A DNA stretch of 64,000 bases. It comes from Thalassia testudinum. Taxonomy: Eukaryota; Streptophyta; Magnoliopsida; Alismatales; Hydrocharitaceae. The stretch is taken from positions 33,346,501-33,410,500 of the forward strand of contig JAZHRO010000026.1 of NCBI GenBank assembly GCA_037157565.1, in the 5' to 3' direction. The position numbers and the translations under genes are program-made. Below are positions 22,491 to 35,800 of the stretch, one piece after another (position 1 is the first letter of the stretch; each line of letters opens with the position of its first letter). The notes beneath the pieces are model-generated. The model was not told where the DNA came from. It made no database searches and worked only from the letters and a program-made list of their open reading frames with translations.

Positions 22491-25400
22491 TCTCCCTATT
22501 AGATACTTCAACTTATCCACTCCTTTGGGGATGGTAAGGTGTGGCTATCATGTGGTTGACTCCCAAATTTTGGAGTAGTCTTGTGATGTGTACGTTCTTG
22601 AAGTGAGGTCCTCCATTACTTATGATCGTCCTTGGGCACCCGTACCAAGAAATGATATTAGCCTTAACAAAGCCCAAGACCACGGAATGGTCATTGGTTC
22701 GCGTGGGTATGGCTTCTATCCATGTCGATACATAGTCTACAGCCACAAGGATGTATTCATATCCGAAGGACATAGGAAAGGGACCCATGAAGTCAATGCC
22801 CCAAATATTAAAGATCTCAATAGGGAGGATAGGTTATTAGGGCATCTCATCCCTTTTTCCAATGGTTCCCGTCTGCTGGCAACGTAGACATGCACCCACA
22901 TACGTATGTGTATCTTAGAATAATGTGGGCCACCAAAAGCCAGACTGAAGAACATTATGAGCAGTCTTCTTCCCACTAAAATGTCCCCCACAGGTCATGG
23001 CAGAAACTTATAACACTTCTTTATTCTTCATTAGGGACGCAACGGCGAAAAAGCTGGTCAGGGCCTACTCTAAAAAGCTCGGGTTCCTCCCAGTGATAAA
23101 ATTTAGCGTTAGCAAGAAACCTGTCTCGCTTCTGCTTGTTCGAAGTACTGGGGGTAATGCTCGTGACCAGATAGTTCACTATGTCAGTGAACTAAGGAGT
23201 TTTAGCCTCCACGGCCATCAGAGACTCATTAGGGAAAGTCTCTTAAATACTGCCAGCAGGGTTTGATGCCTCAATAGGGATCCTAGATTGATGATCTGCT
23301 ACCACATTCTCAACTCCTTTCTTATCTTTAATTTCCAGGTCAAATTCCTGGAGTAGCAGAATCCAACGAATTAGGTGAGGTTTGGTGTCCTTTTTAGCAA
23401 GAAGATCTTTAAGGCAGAATGATCAGTGAACACCACAACCTTGGATCCCAAAAGATATGACCGAAACTTTTCTAAAGCAAATACTACAACAAGAAGTTCC
23501 TTTTCAGTGACCGTGTAGTTTTGCTGAGGATCCGTAAGGGTCTTGCTGGCATAATGCAGCACATGAGGTTTGCCATCAACCCTTTGACCTAAGACCACTC
23601 TCACTGCAAAATCAGAAGCATCTCACATTAGCTCAAATGGGAGGGTCCAATTTGGTGCTTGGAGAATCGATGCGGTAATAAGGGCTTTCTTCAAGACTTG
23701 GAAAGCCTCGCCACATCTATCATCAAAATCAAAAGAGACATCCTTTGCTAATAGGTCGCAGAGTGGTTTAGAGATTTTACTGAAATCTCTAATGAAGTGC
23801 TTATAAAATCCAACATGGCCAAGGAAAGATCTAACTTGACGAACATTGGCAGGTAATGGAAGCTTAGAGATGGAATCAATTTTTGCGGTGTCCACCTCTA
23901 ATCCTCTCTCGGAAACTATATGCCTTAACACAATACCTTATTGGACCATAAAGTGGATTTTCTCCCAGCTAAGCACCAGCTTTGCCTCTTCGCAACGGGT
24001 TAAGACTTTATCAAGGTGCAAAAGGCATAGGTCAAACGACGAGCCATAAATGGAGAAGTCATCCATGAAAATTTCAACGAACTTGTCGATCATATCAGAA
24101 AAGATAGCCATCATACAACGTTGGAAAGTGGCAGGAGCATTACATAACCCGAATGGCATTTGGCGGAACACAAATGTGCCATACGAACTCGTGAAGGTGG
24201 TATGCTCCTGATCGTTAGGAAAAACGGCTATCTGATTATACCTAGAGTACCCGTCAAGAAAACAGAAGTACTTGTTCCCTGCCAATCGTTCCAAAATTTG
24301 ATTGATAAACGATAAGGGGAAATGGTCTTTCTGGGTAGCCGTGTTCAAACGGCGGTAATCCATGCAGACCCTCCAATCAGTTGAGGGTCTAGTGGTCACC
24401 AGCTCTCCTTGGTCATTCTCCTCTATAGTGATTCTTGCCTTTTTGGGTACTACATGAATAGGACTGACCCATTTACTATCTGAAATGGGATAGATAATCC
24501 TTGCATCCAGCCATTTCAGAATCTCCTTTTTAACAACCTCCCGCATATTTGGGTTGAGCCTTCTCTGCATGTCTCAGAAAGGTTTCACGGACTCGTCCGT
24601 GTATATATGATGCATGTAAAGAGCGGGATCAACACCCTTAATATCAGCAATTGACCAGGCAATTGCTTCCTTGTGCCTTTGTAAACACTCAAGCAGAGCT
24701 TCCTCCTGCAATTCAGATAATGCAGATGAGATAATAACGGGGAGCGTGTTATTAGGGCCAAGGAAAGCATATTTCAATGTGCTCGGGAGGGGTTTCAACT
24801 CCAACTCAGGAGCCTTTTGGATTGAGGGTTTAAGTTGAGATGTCCCCGCCTTAGGTAGTGGATCTACCTTTATGGTCCAGGGTGGGGACAGAGACTCAGT
24901 GTGTATCCCTAGCAACTCTTCTAATTTGGGCATTTCCCTTTCAGGTTTTTTAATAATCGGGGGATGATCCTTAGATATGACCTTTTGAAGGGGATCTCTA
25001 CATAAGAGTGCTGGAGTAGTCTCTTCAATTATTTCATCAACGACCTCAATCTAAGAACAATCTTCAAATCTGGATTGCTTGTAAGTATCAAAAACATTCA
25101 ACCGGATCTTCTTGTTCCCAAAGCTCATTTTAAGTGCCCCAGATCTACAATTGATAGAGGCATTGGCTGTGGCCAAGAAGGGGCATCCCAGAATAATGGA
25201 CAGCTTTGTGGGCTTATTTGATGGGTCAGTATCAAGTACCAGAAAGTCAACAGGGAAGAAGAAGTCCTCCACTCTGACAAAGACATCTTCTAACAATCCC
25301 CGTGGTGTCTTAAGTGATCTGTCTGCGACCTGGAGGATTATTGGACTAGGCTTTAGCTTGCCTCCTCCCAAAAGGTCGTAGACAAAGCTCGGTAAAATGT

Positions 25401-27365
25401 TCACCCCCGCACCCATATCGAGTAGAGCCTTGTCAATGTGTTGGTTACTTATAACCACTGAAATATATGGGGCTCTTGGGTCTTTCATTTTGGGGGGTGT
25501 TCCATGCTGGAGAACTGAGCTAACATGGTCAGGCAGGATGACCTTGGTTTAGACCTGTTTCCTAGATCAGTGCTTTTGGGTGCATAGGTCCTTCAGAAAC
25601 TTGGCATAGGACGAGATCTGTTTAATAGCTTCCAACAGACTCAAGTTAATTTGGACTTGCCTAAAAGTGTCCATAATCTCTTCCGTCCTATCCTTGGCTC
25701 AAGACGAGCCAACAGAAGATTCCCCAGGAGCAGATACGCATCTGGATAGGGTACCCTCGGCTTCTGGGTAGAGGGGTCGTCACAGCGGGAAAGGGGTGGT
25801 GGAAGGACGATGTCCTCATTGTGGGTGATTTTGTGCGAGGGAGAGCAATGTGGCTCTTCCTCGGTGGAGATGGAAGTCGGGTCAGATGTAGAAGGGGAAT
25901 TTTGAGACGTAACTGTAGGAGTGTTATCAGGCTTTTCAATCTTCTTTCCACTCCTCAACACGGTCACCACTTGGGCGTGCTCCTTGAATACGATCCCCTT
26001 GCCCTTAGGGTTCTCCTCAGAAGAGCTAGGCAGCTTCCTCAGATCACGTTGCCTAACTGCCTCAGTAAGATGACCAATTTGGGATTGCATATTAGTAATC
26101 ATCTTATTCTGAGATTGGATGACCATATTCTGATGCTCTTGCATCGCTTTCATCATGGCTTTAAGTTCATCCATCTCAGAGGGCTTATTCTGAGGAGGGT
26201 TTTCATAAGATGGTTGGTGTATGGGTTGGGAAGGTAAGGGTCATGTATTCCCTGAGTTAGAAGCATCACCTTGCTTCCAAGAGAAGTTTGGATGGTTCCG
26301 CCACCTCGAATTATAGGTATTGGAATAAGGGTTATTGCTAGGAGGAGGGCGGAAACCTTGGGTCGTGTTCACGTCGGCTTGAATCAACTCAAGGAATTGA
26401 TTTGCTTGATGGCACTCCACAATGGCGTGCGTTGCGCTTTGGCAAATGGAGCATTCTCTTGAAGCCTGAAAGATAGAAGCTGCTTGCGGGTTCTTGCTGG
26501 GGTTTGCTAAAAGCCTATCAAAGTTTTTATTTAATAATTGAATCTGATAAGCCAAATCCTAAGAAGCCCCGGCTTCATGGGCCTCTATCTCCCTCTGCAA
26601 GATTGATGGTTTTCTTTCTTAATAGGCAAAGGACAAATGTATGGAGTTGTCACTTAATGTTTCAAATAATTCCCAAGCTTCATCCTTAGTTCCGGTCATG
26701 AAGGTTCTTGCACAAGCTGCATCGATGGTTTGCCTATGCCTTTCAGATAATCTGTTATAGAACCTTTCAACCAACTACCATCTTGGCTCCTGATGGTGGG
26801 GGCATAACCTAAGAAGGTCATTAAAGCACTCCCAAGTCTCATGAAATTGCTCCCCTTCCTATTGAGTAAAACCCATAATCTCTCTTCTGTAATGGTTGGT
26901 CTTACTCATAGGAAAATACTTTTTCAAAAATTCTCCCTTAAGGGTGGCCCAATCATTTACCCTTGCATCGATGGTATGATACCAGTGCTTGGCCTTATCC
27001 TTTAGGGAGAATGGAAATAGAGTCCTCATCAGGGCTTCATCAGTAAAGTCCTGGAGCTTCACCGTGGAACAGACCTTGGTGAATTCCTCCAAATGCTGGT
27101 AGGGGTCCTCCCTAGTAGTACCATAAAAGGAGGGCAACAAAGATATGGTACTGCTCTTGATCTCATATGGATTATCCCCTGCCAGTCGTCTCAATGCTTA
27201 TGTGGGTTGGTTAGTTGGAATAAAATAGTCCATTAGGGTCCTTTATTGATTTGCTCCTTGATCAGCCATGCCTTCTCTTTTCTCTCCTAGGTGAGCTCTC
27301 CTAAGAATTCTCTCAGGCTCAGGATCAAACACTAGACTACCCTCAAGAGAGCGTCTACCAAGCAT
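22491..27365 (-). pseudogene. Family-B Athila gag-pol, heavily decayed, integrase truncated
   Basis: Read on -, Gag starts at 27365 (M-L-G-R-R-S-L). The capsid part lies at 26859-27194, and a CCHC zinc knuckle CSICQSATHAIVEC at about 26413-26455. The protease motif D-M-G-A is near 25410, RT is at 23938-24570 with FMDD near 24060, RNase H at about 23371-23640, and integrase runs from about 23000 down to 22491. The integrase zinc-binding part is broken by stops, while the core [20 protein letters not shown] and YHPQ remain. The frame is lost at many points and several stops lie in Gag. Integrase ends abruptly at S-N-R-E, where the palindrome's LTR begins; the missing C-terminus is not found beyond the palindrome. 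Sequence differs clearly from family A. Confidence 0.9.
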
Positions 27366-28576
27366 ACAATATCAATCACAATTCAGGTTCTTATTGATTG
27401 AGTAAATGAAACCTCCACTCCAAAGATAAGTCAAAAGGTCAAGGCTTATCCCTCCGTTCCCACGTAAGTGATGTCTTGAAATTTTAACCTTCTTTGTTGC
27501 GGAGGTACAATTGGTTGATATAGATGGCCAAACAAGTTTTTCACTGCAGTTACGTGCCTTAATTCAACCTTCGAGTGCCCTGGGACCTATACTTTGCTTG
27601 GATGATACTCCCAGGTGATCAAGTGAGAAGTTACTCCAAGGATGAACAAAGGGATGCAAGTAGGGCGAACCCTTCCTTTGAGGTGATGCGTATGCGGTGC
27701 CCCTTAACTACCCTTTTGTTCCTTTAAGGGGTGTCCTCCTCCGTGAAGTATCAAAACACTTGGTCAAAAGATAGTACCACCACCACCACAAAGCACAATA
27801 GGAGGGTTTGCACCGATAAAGAGATCGGTGCCTATAGCCTTAGTGCGGTGCCTAATGTGCGTGCTCAGTGTCAGAAGTGTGCATCACACCGCAAATCTTT
27901 TTATTTTTTTTGAAAACTCAAATAAGTCCCTTAGAATCAGATCAAATGTGAATTGATTTTAAGGTCGAATCTGATTATCAGTCCCACCTTTAGTTATGCA
28001 ACCACTGAATTAGTAAATTCAAACAACTTGGTGGTCTTGAATTTTAATTTGAATGCAAATGTGTGAACAGGAGCTAGATGCAAAAGTTAGAAAGGTGTAC
28101 CTGTCTCCAGCAATCTTCATGCTAATATGCTTGCAATGCAATAATAAGATCTAATGTGCTGCTCAATCACCCCTAAATGCGCGCACCTAAGGGCATGCAA
28201 CTTCTAAACAGGTAGCTTGATGTTTTCTTTTGTTGGTTTTAAAGGCAAGCAGGTAGAAAATGGAATCATGCACGCAGAAAAATGTAAACCTTAGTAGCTA
28301 AAGAATGTGGGGAAAGACCCCCAAAAATTCAGCCCCTATTACTACAAGGGCGAGAAGACAGAAATAAATTTTGTGACGACGGAGAATCTCCTATGAAAGC
28401 GGGATCTAGGTCTCCTACGTCTTTTCCTTGTGTGGCTTAGCTCAAGGTTGATGTCGCCGCTCTGTTGCACCTGTCGCCCCGTCAGATTCCTCGCATAATA
28501 AGATAAAAAATGATCAGATAATTACACAACTCAGAATATTCAGAAATAATAAAGTGAATCTATTGCATCTATTGCG
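27366..28576 (-). other. Leader of family-B element
   Basis: Non-coding 1.2 kb between gag and primer-binding site on the - strand. No gene recognised. I could not convincingly match the family-A pre-gag block here. Confidence 0.6.
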
Positions 28577-28594
28577 TCCCTGGCAATGGTGCCA
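28577..28594 (-). other. Primer-binding site of family-B element
   Basis: Read on -, TGGCACCATTGCCAGGGA matches the tRNA-Asp primer-binding site with substitutions consistent with C-to-T decay. It adjoins the LTR end at 28597. Confidence 0.8.
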
Positions 28595-28596
28595 TT

Positions 28597-30233
28597 TGAT
28601 GGAGAGATTTTCGCTTATTTATGAAGATGATAGCAATAAATTGATATGTCGTTGTGTTTTATGTGGTGGAAGATCTCTCAATCAAAGATTAAAATAAATA
28701 TCAACTTGAACCACAAGAAAAATGTCGCATCCACAGGGAGGAATAGAACCAATAAATTGATGAGAAGAGGATTATAATGTTTGCAGACAACGTCGCGACT
28801 TCAATTTGAGGAATATGCTACTCTAAATGGAGCTTGCAATTTCATTCAAAGTTCAAGGCTATTTATGCAATTTTCACATCAGGAATCAAGCTCCCAAAAG
28901 TATGTATATGATGCATGTGTAGTGGCATATCATGTAAATTTGACTTGCATGCAAATCTGATCTGAATTTCAATGTTGAATAATGCACATAACACTAATTA
29001 AATAAATTCATGAAATTATAAGTGCATCCATGCAATGTGGCCTGAATAAAATAATAATATTAAAGTGGCAATGGCATTCAATGTAAATTTTAATTGAAGC
29101 AAAAATAGAGGAAACTTTCTCTCTCTTCCTTGCGCGCACGAGGAGGCTTCGTGGGAGGAGCTGCGTTGTGGGAAGGCACGTCTCGACGAGGGCTACGCGA
29201 TGGTGGTGACGTAGCGGTCGGAGGTGGCCGGCTGGCGGAGAGGAGCGTCGGCCTGACAACAGCAGGTGGCTGCGTGACTGCTGTGGCTGTGGCGCATGGG
29301 CGCGCGTGGCTGCTGTGGCTATGGTGCACGGGTGCTCGTGGCTGCATGCACTACCTGTAGGTGCGTGGCTGCTGTCGGTGCACTACTGTGGGTGATGCTT
29401 TGGGTTCTTGCAGGGCCACTGGAGAGGAAGAAGATGACGAAGAGGAGTAGAAGCACAGTTTGCAGTGTGCTTCTTTGTGCGCTCGTGAGGCTGCTACGCG
29501 GTCTGATGCTGCGTGAGGGCGCGCGCTTGGAAGCGGTGGCGCTGGCGTAGCTGTAGGTGCGCAGTGGGGGTTGGGGTGGAGTGGTAGGGGTTGCTAGAGA
29601 GGAAGGAAGGGCCGCGTGGTGAGGCAGTAGCATGGGCGTAGTTGTAGGCGCGCAGTGGGGGCGCTTGCAAGGTGTGACTGCAGTGCGTGTGGTGGGAGAC
29701 TACCTTGCACTTGCAAGGGCATGGTGAGGCTGGATCCACCGTGCACACCTTCTCCACAGTGCACGCAGTATCTTCTTCACGGTGGTCTTCCCCTCTCCAA
29801 GCCCCTCCGCTTTTCACTTTTATCTCCTCCCCGGTGCAAGTCAATGGATTTTCAAATCCCTTACTAAAATTGGCCAGGGGCTATTTTGGGTCTGTTGAGG
29901 CTAGCCGGAGGTTGAGGAAGGCTTAGTTGAGGTCGATCGTTTGTTGGGGGAAATTTATTTCACCCCCTTGTTCCTTTCCAAAAGTGATCCTCCTCTCTCT
30001 TCTTCTCGATTATTAACCTGATGGAGTGGATTAAGTGGAGGAGATACAATGGGTGCGCTGTTGCGGGACCTGCATGAAATATAAAATAATTACATAATAA
30101 GCAATAGAATAAATGTAAACTTAACTAATGATGCATGAAATCATTTAATGACCTAATGTGATTATTAACAAACATAAAATGTTAGAATAGAATTACTTAG
30201 GCGTAACAATAGTCCATTAAAATGGACTCATCA
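28597..30233 (-). repeat. Family-B Athila 5' LTR
   Basis: LTR of 1637 bp between the primer-binding site and a terminus that, read on -, begins TGATGAGTCC. A hairpin AGTCCATTTTAATGGACT starts at its sixth base. It ends CCATCA on -. The GC-rich half around 29100-29800 has scattered frames without recognisable protein. The element inserted into the chromovirus LTR that continues at 30234. Confidence 0.8.
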
Positions 30234-32823
30234 GGCTCCCTCACCAAAACCCTAATCACCAACTATTTAAACCCCCACACACCCATGCCACCCTCTCCAT
30301 CACCACCAGCCACCAGCCACCGCCACCTCCATCTTCTTCCCCCTACCGGCGACCATCTTCGACACCACCCCTCTACCGTGAGCAAGCGAGGACGTGAAGG
30401 AGAGAGGGAGTGTGAGCAAGGGCATGAGAAAGAGGGAGAGACCTCGTGGGAGCTCATGCACGACAAGTGCCTTGCTGTGAGTGCGGTGGCGCGAGCTCAG
30501 TGGAGCTCGAGGAGGACGAGCTTGAGAGCTCGAGGGGAGGATCTCGAGAGGGAGCCGCAGGACCTTAGAGGAGCTCATGCGGGAGGAGTCGAGGATGCGT
30601 GTGAGGAGGAGGACCTCGCGGGCAGAAGCCTTGGCCTCCTACAGCCGCTGGAGGCGTTGCTGTAGCCCCTACAAGTGAACTCGTGGAGATAGCATTGCGA
30701 GGAGTTCTGTGTACAAGATCTTTTCCAGTATCATATGTCTGGAGCAGCAGTGGGACGTCCGAAGTTGAAGCCGGATGTCTGAAAGCACGTTTAGTGCAGA
30801 GGTACGTGTTTTTACTCGGGTTCCGGCCATACAGATGGGACACTTAGCCATTTTTGGGTCTGTGCAGTTGTATGCAGGCGCAGGGCGTTAGAAAGGTGCA
30901 CGGTGCGCCCTTCGAGGTACTTTTGGACGTTTGAGCACATCGCTCGACGTCTGATTGTACTCCTAGACGACCGGAAGGAGAGTTCGATGTCTGGGACTTC
31001 CCTCGGATGATTGCAGAGGGGTTCGGACATCTAAGGAAGCCGTAGGAAAGAAAGGTGAGGTTCTGAGCTCGTTTAAGACGTCTGGGTCTAGTCCCAGACG
31101 CCTGATTTTAGATAGTATGCGTGTTTTTGGCCCGTTTAGGGCCCAAACGGAATCAGATTTCCACAAACTAAGTATCGTTGTTTTTCGCTTGAGTTTCTCT
31201 ATGAGTCAGTATCACTTGCATACAGTTTTGGACTTGTTTGATGTGGTTGGTCAATTGTATAGGTCTCCAGCCAGTTGAGTACGTGGGGCTCGTGCAAGCG
31301 ATAGGACTTGCGGTTCTAGCCCCCATTCCTCCCGTGTTTCCCGATAGAGTGGTTTACATTAATATTAAGATTTAGAAAAATAAAGTGCATGTTTAGAATA
31401 ACTTGAATGAACCCTAGGATGAGAAATGAACCCTAGGGCAGGAGCAAATGAATATGGCTTGAGCTACACTATTTTCTTAAGATCATGTTAAACCTTAATT
31501 GCTAGCAAGTGTTAAATACTTGATGTGATGTCTTCTCAATTATGGAAACACGAGCTGCCTATTATATAAATGAGATTTGAATACTAAGAAATGGATTCCA
31601 GTGCATGAACCCTACGGGGAACTAGGTGAGGTACTCCTGTATATAGAAAGAACCTTGTGAGTAGATGGGAAATGAGTTGGCCCTTGGGTACATGGTAGCA
31701 AGGAGAGCAATTGTCCCTTTAGTGTAGAGGGGAACTAACCGCCCCTTTGGGTTGAGACCCAGGGTTAGGTCTAGTCACTCTACACCGACTTCTATTTAGC
31801 CCTCGTGTACGTGGTACTGAGGTGAGCTACTTAGTGTAGGGAGGGAGCTTGCCACCCCACGGGGCCCGGGGTTAGGACTAGCTGCCCCACGGGGCCTTGG
31901 GTTAGGACTAGCCACCCCTACACCGACTCTTGTTAGGCCCACTGGGCAAATCGGGATAGTCAGACGATGGTATGCGGACTGTGGAGGGATAAGACCCCTG
32001 TTCTGTTATGAGGGGCGAGACCCCTATTTTGAGAGGGCAAGGCCTTGTGCTATACCTTGGGTGTACCTGCTAGCGAAAACGACTGACCGTGTGCCAGTGT
32101 GGGGTAGCTACCCATGTGCTTATTGCGTGTGTCATAGTCACCGTTACGTTGCGACGGTGACCTCGGGGTGGTTGACTGGGTGTAGGACTACCACGAGGGA
32201 CTCTCCTGGCCAGGAGAGCACCACGTGTACATCCTACATCACGGGAAAGATTGCAATCAAGATCGTTCCCTTGAGGGATAGTCAAGATCAAGAAATGACC
32301 AGTTTCTAAGAGAATAAACGAATTAGAACCACTTAGTTGAGATAAATGGAATTGAAAAATAAATTAGTTACCTGTCTTAAGTTAAATTGCATGTAAATGG
32401 TTTAGCTACCACTCTACTCAGCGTTAGTTGCCTACAAAATTTTATAACCTTGTTTAGGTCAAGGAGCTGAGCAGCCAGCACCACCTGCTGCAAAGGGAGC
32501 TGGGCACAGTCAAGCCCAGCCTTAGCTGTTGATGTTTTCTGTTCCAGTATGTTTCTTTTGTAGTAGTGAGTATTTTGTTATATGTACTACTGTTCTAGTT
32601 ATTTTTTTTTCGCTGTACTTTCCACTGTTGTAGTTGTGATGGCCGGTAATATTGTGAGACTGTTCGTTTACTGTCTCTTATTATTTTCTGCTTAGTTACA
32701 TTGCATGTGTGATTGTGGAATATTATCTGCTTTTGGTTATTTCTCGTTGGATGACTAGGTCTTGGGATTAGTCGAGGTGGGTCGATCTCATGTCCTGAAG
32801 GGATCTGGGATTGGGTTGTAACA
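30234..32823 (+). repeat. Chromovirus LTR in + orientation, 5'-truncated
   Basis: Its sequence is alignable with the reverse complement of 36755-39100, for example around the GGGGTAGCTACCCATGTGC and TTATTTCTCG blocks, with substantial divergence. TATTTAAA at 30264-30271 is a likely TATA box, so most of U3 is missing where the family-B LTR abuts. It ends TTGTAACA at 32823 directly against a truncated integrase of the opposite strand. It contains scattered GACGTCTG-type repeats (30735-31110) and three short repeats ending GGTTAGGACTAG (about 31848-31918). Confidence 0.75.
30735..31110 (+). repeat. Degenerate GACGTCTG-core repeat array in LTR
   Basis: At least eight variants of a G-A-C/T-G-T-C-T-G/C-G core spaced about 25-90 bp apart, several of them dyad-symmetric (AGACGTCT). 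A matching array lies at 38590-38850 in the other LTR, reverse orientation. Confidence 0.6.
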
Positions 32824-35800
32824 CCCTACTACCAGGTCCATAGTGACACTCCCCCACTTCCACTCTGGCATGGGAAGTTGCTGTAAGGGCCCTACAGGCC
32901 TCCGATGTTCAGCCTTCACCCGCTGACATATCAAACATCGCTGAACAAAATGACCAACATCCAGCTTCATGCCCCTCCACCAGAAATCACATCGTAGGTC
33001 GTGGTACATCTTCGTGTTCCCAAGATGTATGGTGAATTTGGATCCGTGTGCCTTAGTTAGGAGCTCTCTCAATAGCTCCTCATCTCTAGGAATGCACAAG
33101 AGTCCCCTTATACGCAGAACCCTATTAGTGAATGAGAACTCTCCTGGGCTCCCTGTCAATACTCGATCTCACAGTATCTGCTGATATGGATCCATCATCT
33201 ACCTAGTCACGATACGATCTATCAGCTCTAGTCGTGTCTGTCTCGCCACTTTCACTACCCCGCAATACCCCTGTGACTCCTGGGGTTGCCAACTACTCAC
33301 CTCCTCCATGAGTCTCCAACTCTGTGCCTATAAACAAACCAAGTGGGCGGGTGCCTTTCGGCTTAAGGCATCAGCCGCCACATTGGCCTTCCCTGGATGG
33401 TAGGAGATGCTGCAGTCGTAGTCCTTCAGGAGCTCCAACCAACGTCTCTGTCTCAAAGTATCCAAGACTAGGATCAAAGTATCCTTCAGGAGCTCCAACC
33501 AGTCGTAGTCCTTCTGATCAAACAGATATTTGAGGCTCTTATGGTTAGTGAAAATCTCGAACGTCTCTCCATACAGGTAGTGCCTCCGTGTCTTCAGTGC
33601 GAAGACCACTTCTGCCAGTTCCAAGTCATGGGTGGGGCAGTTATGCTCATGGGGTTTTAGTTGCCGTAAAGCATAGGAGACAACGTGACCCCGCTACATG
33701 AGCACACCCCCCAATCCCTACAACGAGGCATCTGTGTAGATGACGAATCCGCCACTGCTGTCTGGGATGGTGAGTACAGGAGCGGAGGTAAGTCTCTCCT
33801 TTAGCTCCTGAAAGCAAGACTCACACTCGTCTGTCCAGGCGAAGGGCACGTCCTTCCAGGTCAACTGAGTCATAGGATGTGCGATCTTCGAGAAACCTCA
33901 GATAAATCGCTTGTAGTAACCTGCCAGCCCTAAGAAACTGTGAATCTCTATCACTGTATGTGGCCTCTCCCACCTGAGTACGGCCTCAACCTTGGCTGGA
34001 TCCACAACCAGCCCATCTCCCGAGATCACATGGCCCAAGAAGGTAACTTGTCTCAACCAGAACTCGCACTTGCTGTATTTGGCGTACAGCCTGTGCTGTC
34101 TCAAAGTATCCAAGACCATGCGGAGATGCTGTCCATGCTGTGCTTGATCCCGGGAGTAAACGAGTACGTCGTCAATAAAAACCACCACGAACTGATCCAA
34201 GTACGGCCGGAAGACGCGGTTCATCAGGTCCATGAAAGTGGCAGGGGCATTTGTCAGCCCAAATGGCATGACCAAGAACTCGTAGTGACCATACCACGTG
34301 CAGAAGGCTATCTTGGAGACATTGATCTCCCTGATCCTCAACTGATGATAGCCCGACCTCAGATCTACCTTGGAAAATACTGTGGCATCTCTCAGGTGAT
34401 CGAATAGATCATCGATGAGAGGCAATGGGTACTTGTTCTTGATGGTGACCCGATTCAGCTGTCTGTAGTCGATGCACAGCTGAAGAGTTTTGTCCTTCTT
34501 CTTCACAAATAGAATAGGGGCTCCCCACGGGGAGGCACTGGGCCTCACAAAGCCCTTCTCTAACAGGTCCTATAACTGTGACTTGAGCTTTCGCAGCTCA
34601 AGTAGGGCCATTCGGTATGGTGCAGTAGAGATGGGGCCGGTCCCTGGTACTAGTGAGATCTCAAACTTGATCTCACGCTCAGGTGGTAGTCCTGGCAGCT
34701 CCTCTGGAAAGATGTCGGGGTACTCACGGACTATCGGGATACTCTGTAAGTCAGCCATGGGGCTAGGCTCTTCCATGACACAAGTGAGGAAGCCCTCGCA
34801 TCCCTGTCTCAGTAGCTTCGCTGCCCGAAGTACGGAAATGCACCTGAATCCTCCGTCTACTGGCTAGCTGTGGAACTCAAGGGGAGGCAACTCTAGTATG
34901 GAGAAAACGATCTTCCTCCCAAAGCAGTCCACTAGGGCATGGTAAGCAGCCAGCCAGTTTATCCCTAGGATTACACCAAAATCCTCCATTGGGATCATGA
35001 TCAAGTCAATCGGAAGACTGTGTCCCCCTATCGTGACCTCACAGTCAGTGAAAACCTCCTCAGCGACAAACACCTGTCCACCTAGGTCTCTAATCAGGAA
35101 TGGCTCCTCTAAAAGTACACTGCTTGACCCCAAGTTGACAGCAAAACTTGTAGAAACAAACAAGTGCGTGGCATCGGAATCGAAATGCGTGTAAACGAGC
35201 CTGCCAGAAACTATAACCATACATGCCACTACGGAGCCTGAAACTCTAGCATCTCTGTGAGTCAGGGCGTTAATACGCCCTTCAGCCCTTGGTGTAGAAG
35301 AATAGCCACACTCTAGGCCGGGTGAGAAGTAGTTGGCCGGTACCCTCCTCGGGCCTGGTAACCGCGACAACTAGATCGGCCTCCAGTGCTTGGTGCTGGG
35401 AGTATCTGCTATGCTCTGGCCCTAGATGGGTAGTCCCTCCGTATGTGGCTCAATTGACCACACTGGTAGTAGAGGGGAATGCAACCTCCTCCCACTGTCA
35501 CCTACCCTTGCTGGAGGCTAGGTGGGGGTTTGCTGCAGTCGGCAAGTCCCTGTTTGGGGCCCCTAAAGGTCCCTGGTGTACCCACAGAATGGGACGGCTC
35601 CCCCGTTGGTGCCGCGTGCCTCTCTTGGCGGCCCTATGAGTGCTCCTATAGGTAGAGCCTCTTCCGTCCTCCCCCATCGATGTCTCACTCAGACGGGTTG
35701 GTCTCCTCATAGGTCATGGCAGCCTCGACCATGCGGGAGAAGGTAGGCATCTTTAGGGGCTTTACATACCTTAGAATGGTAGGTCAGAGGCCCTCAGTGA

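Noticed and set aside
30222..30665. 147-codon frame beginning at the family-B/chromovirus LTR junction
   Set aside because: It starts inside the terminal hairpin of the family-B LTR and runs into an unrelated LTR; a chance frame in GC-rich sequence.
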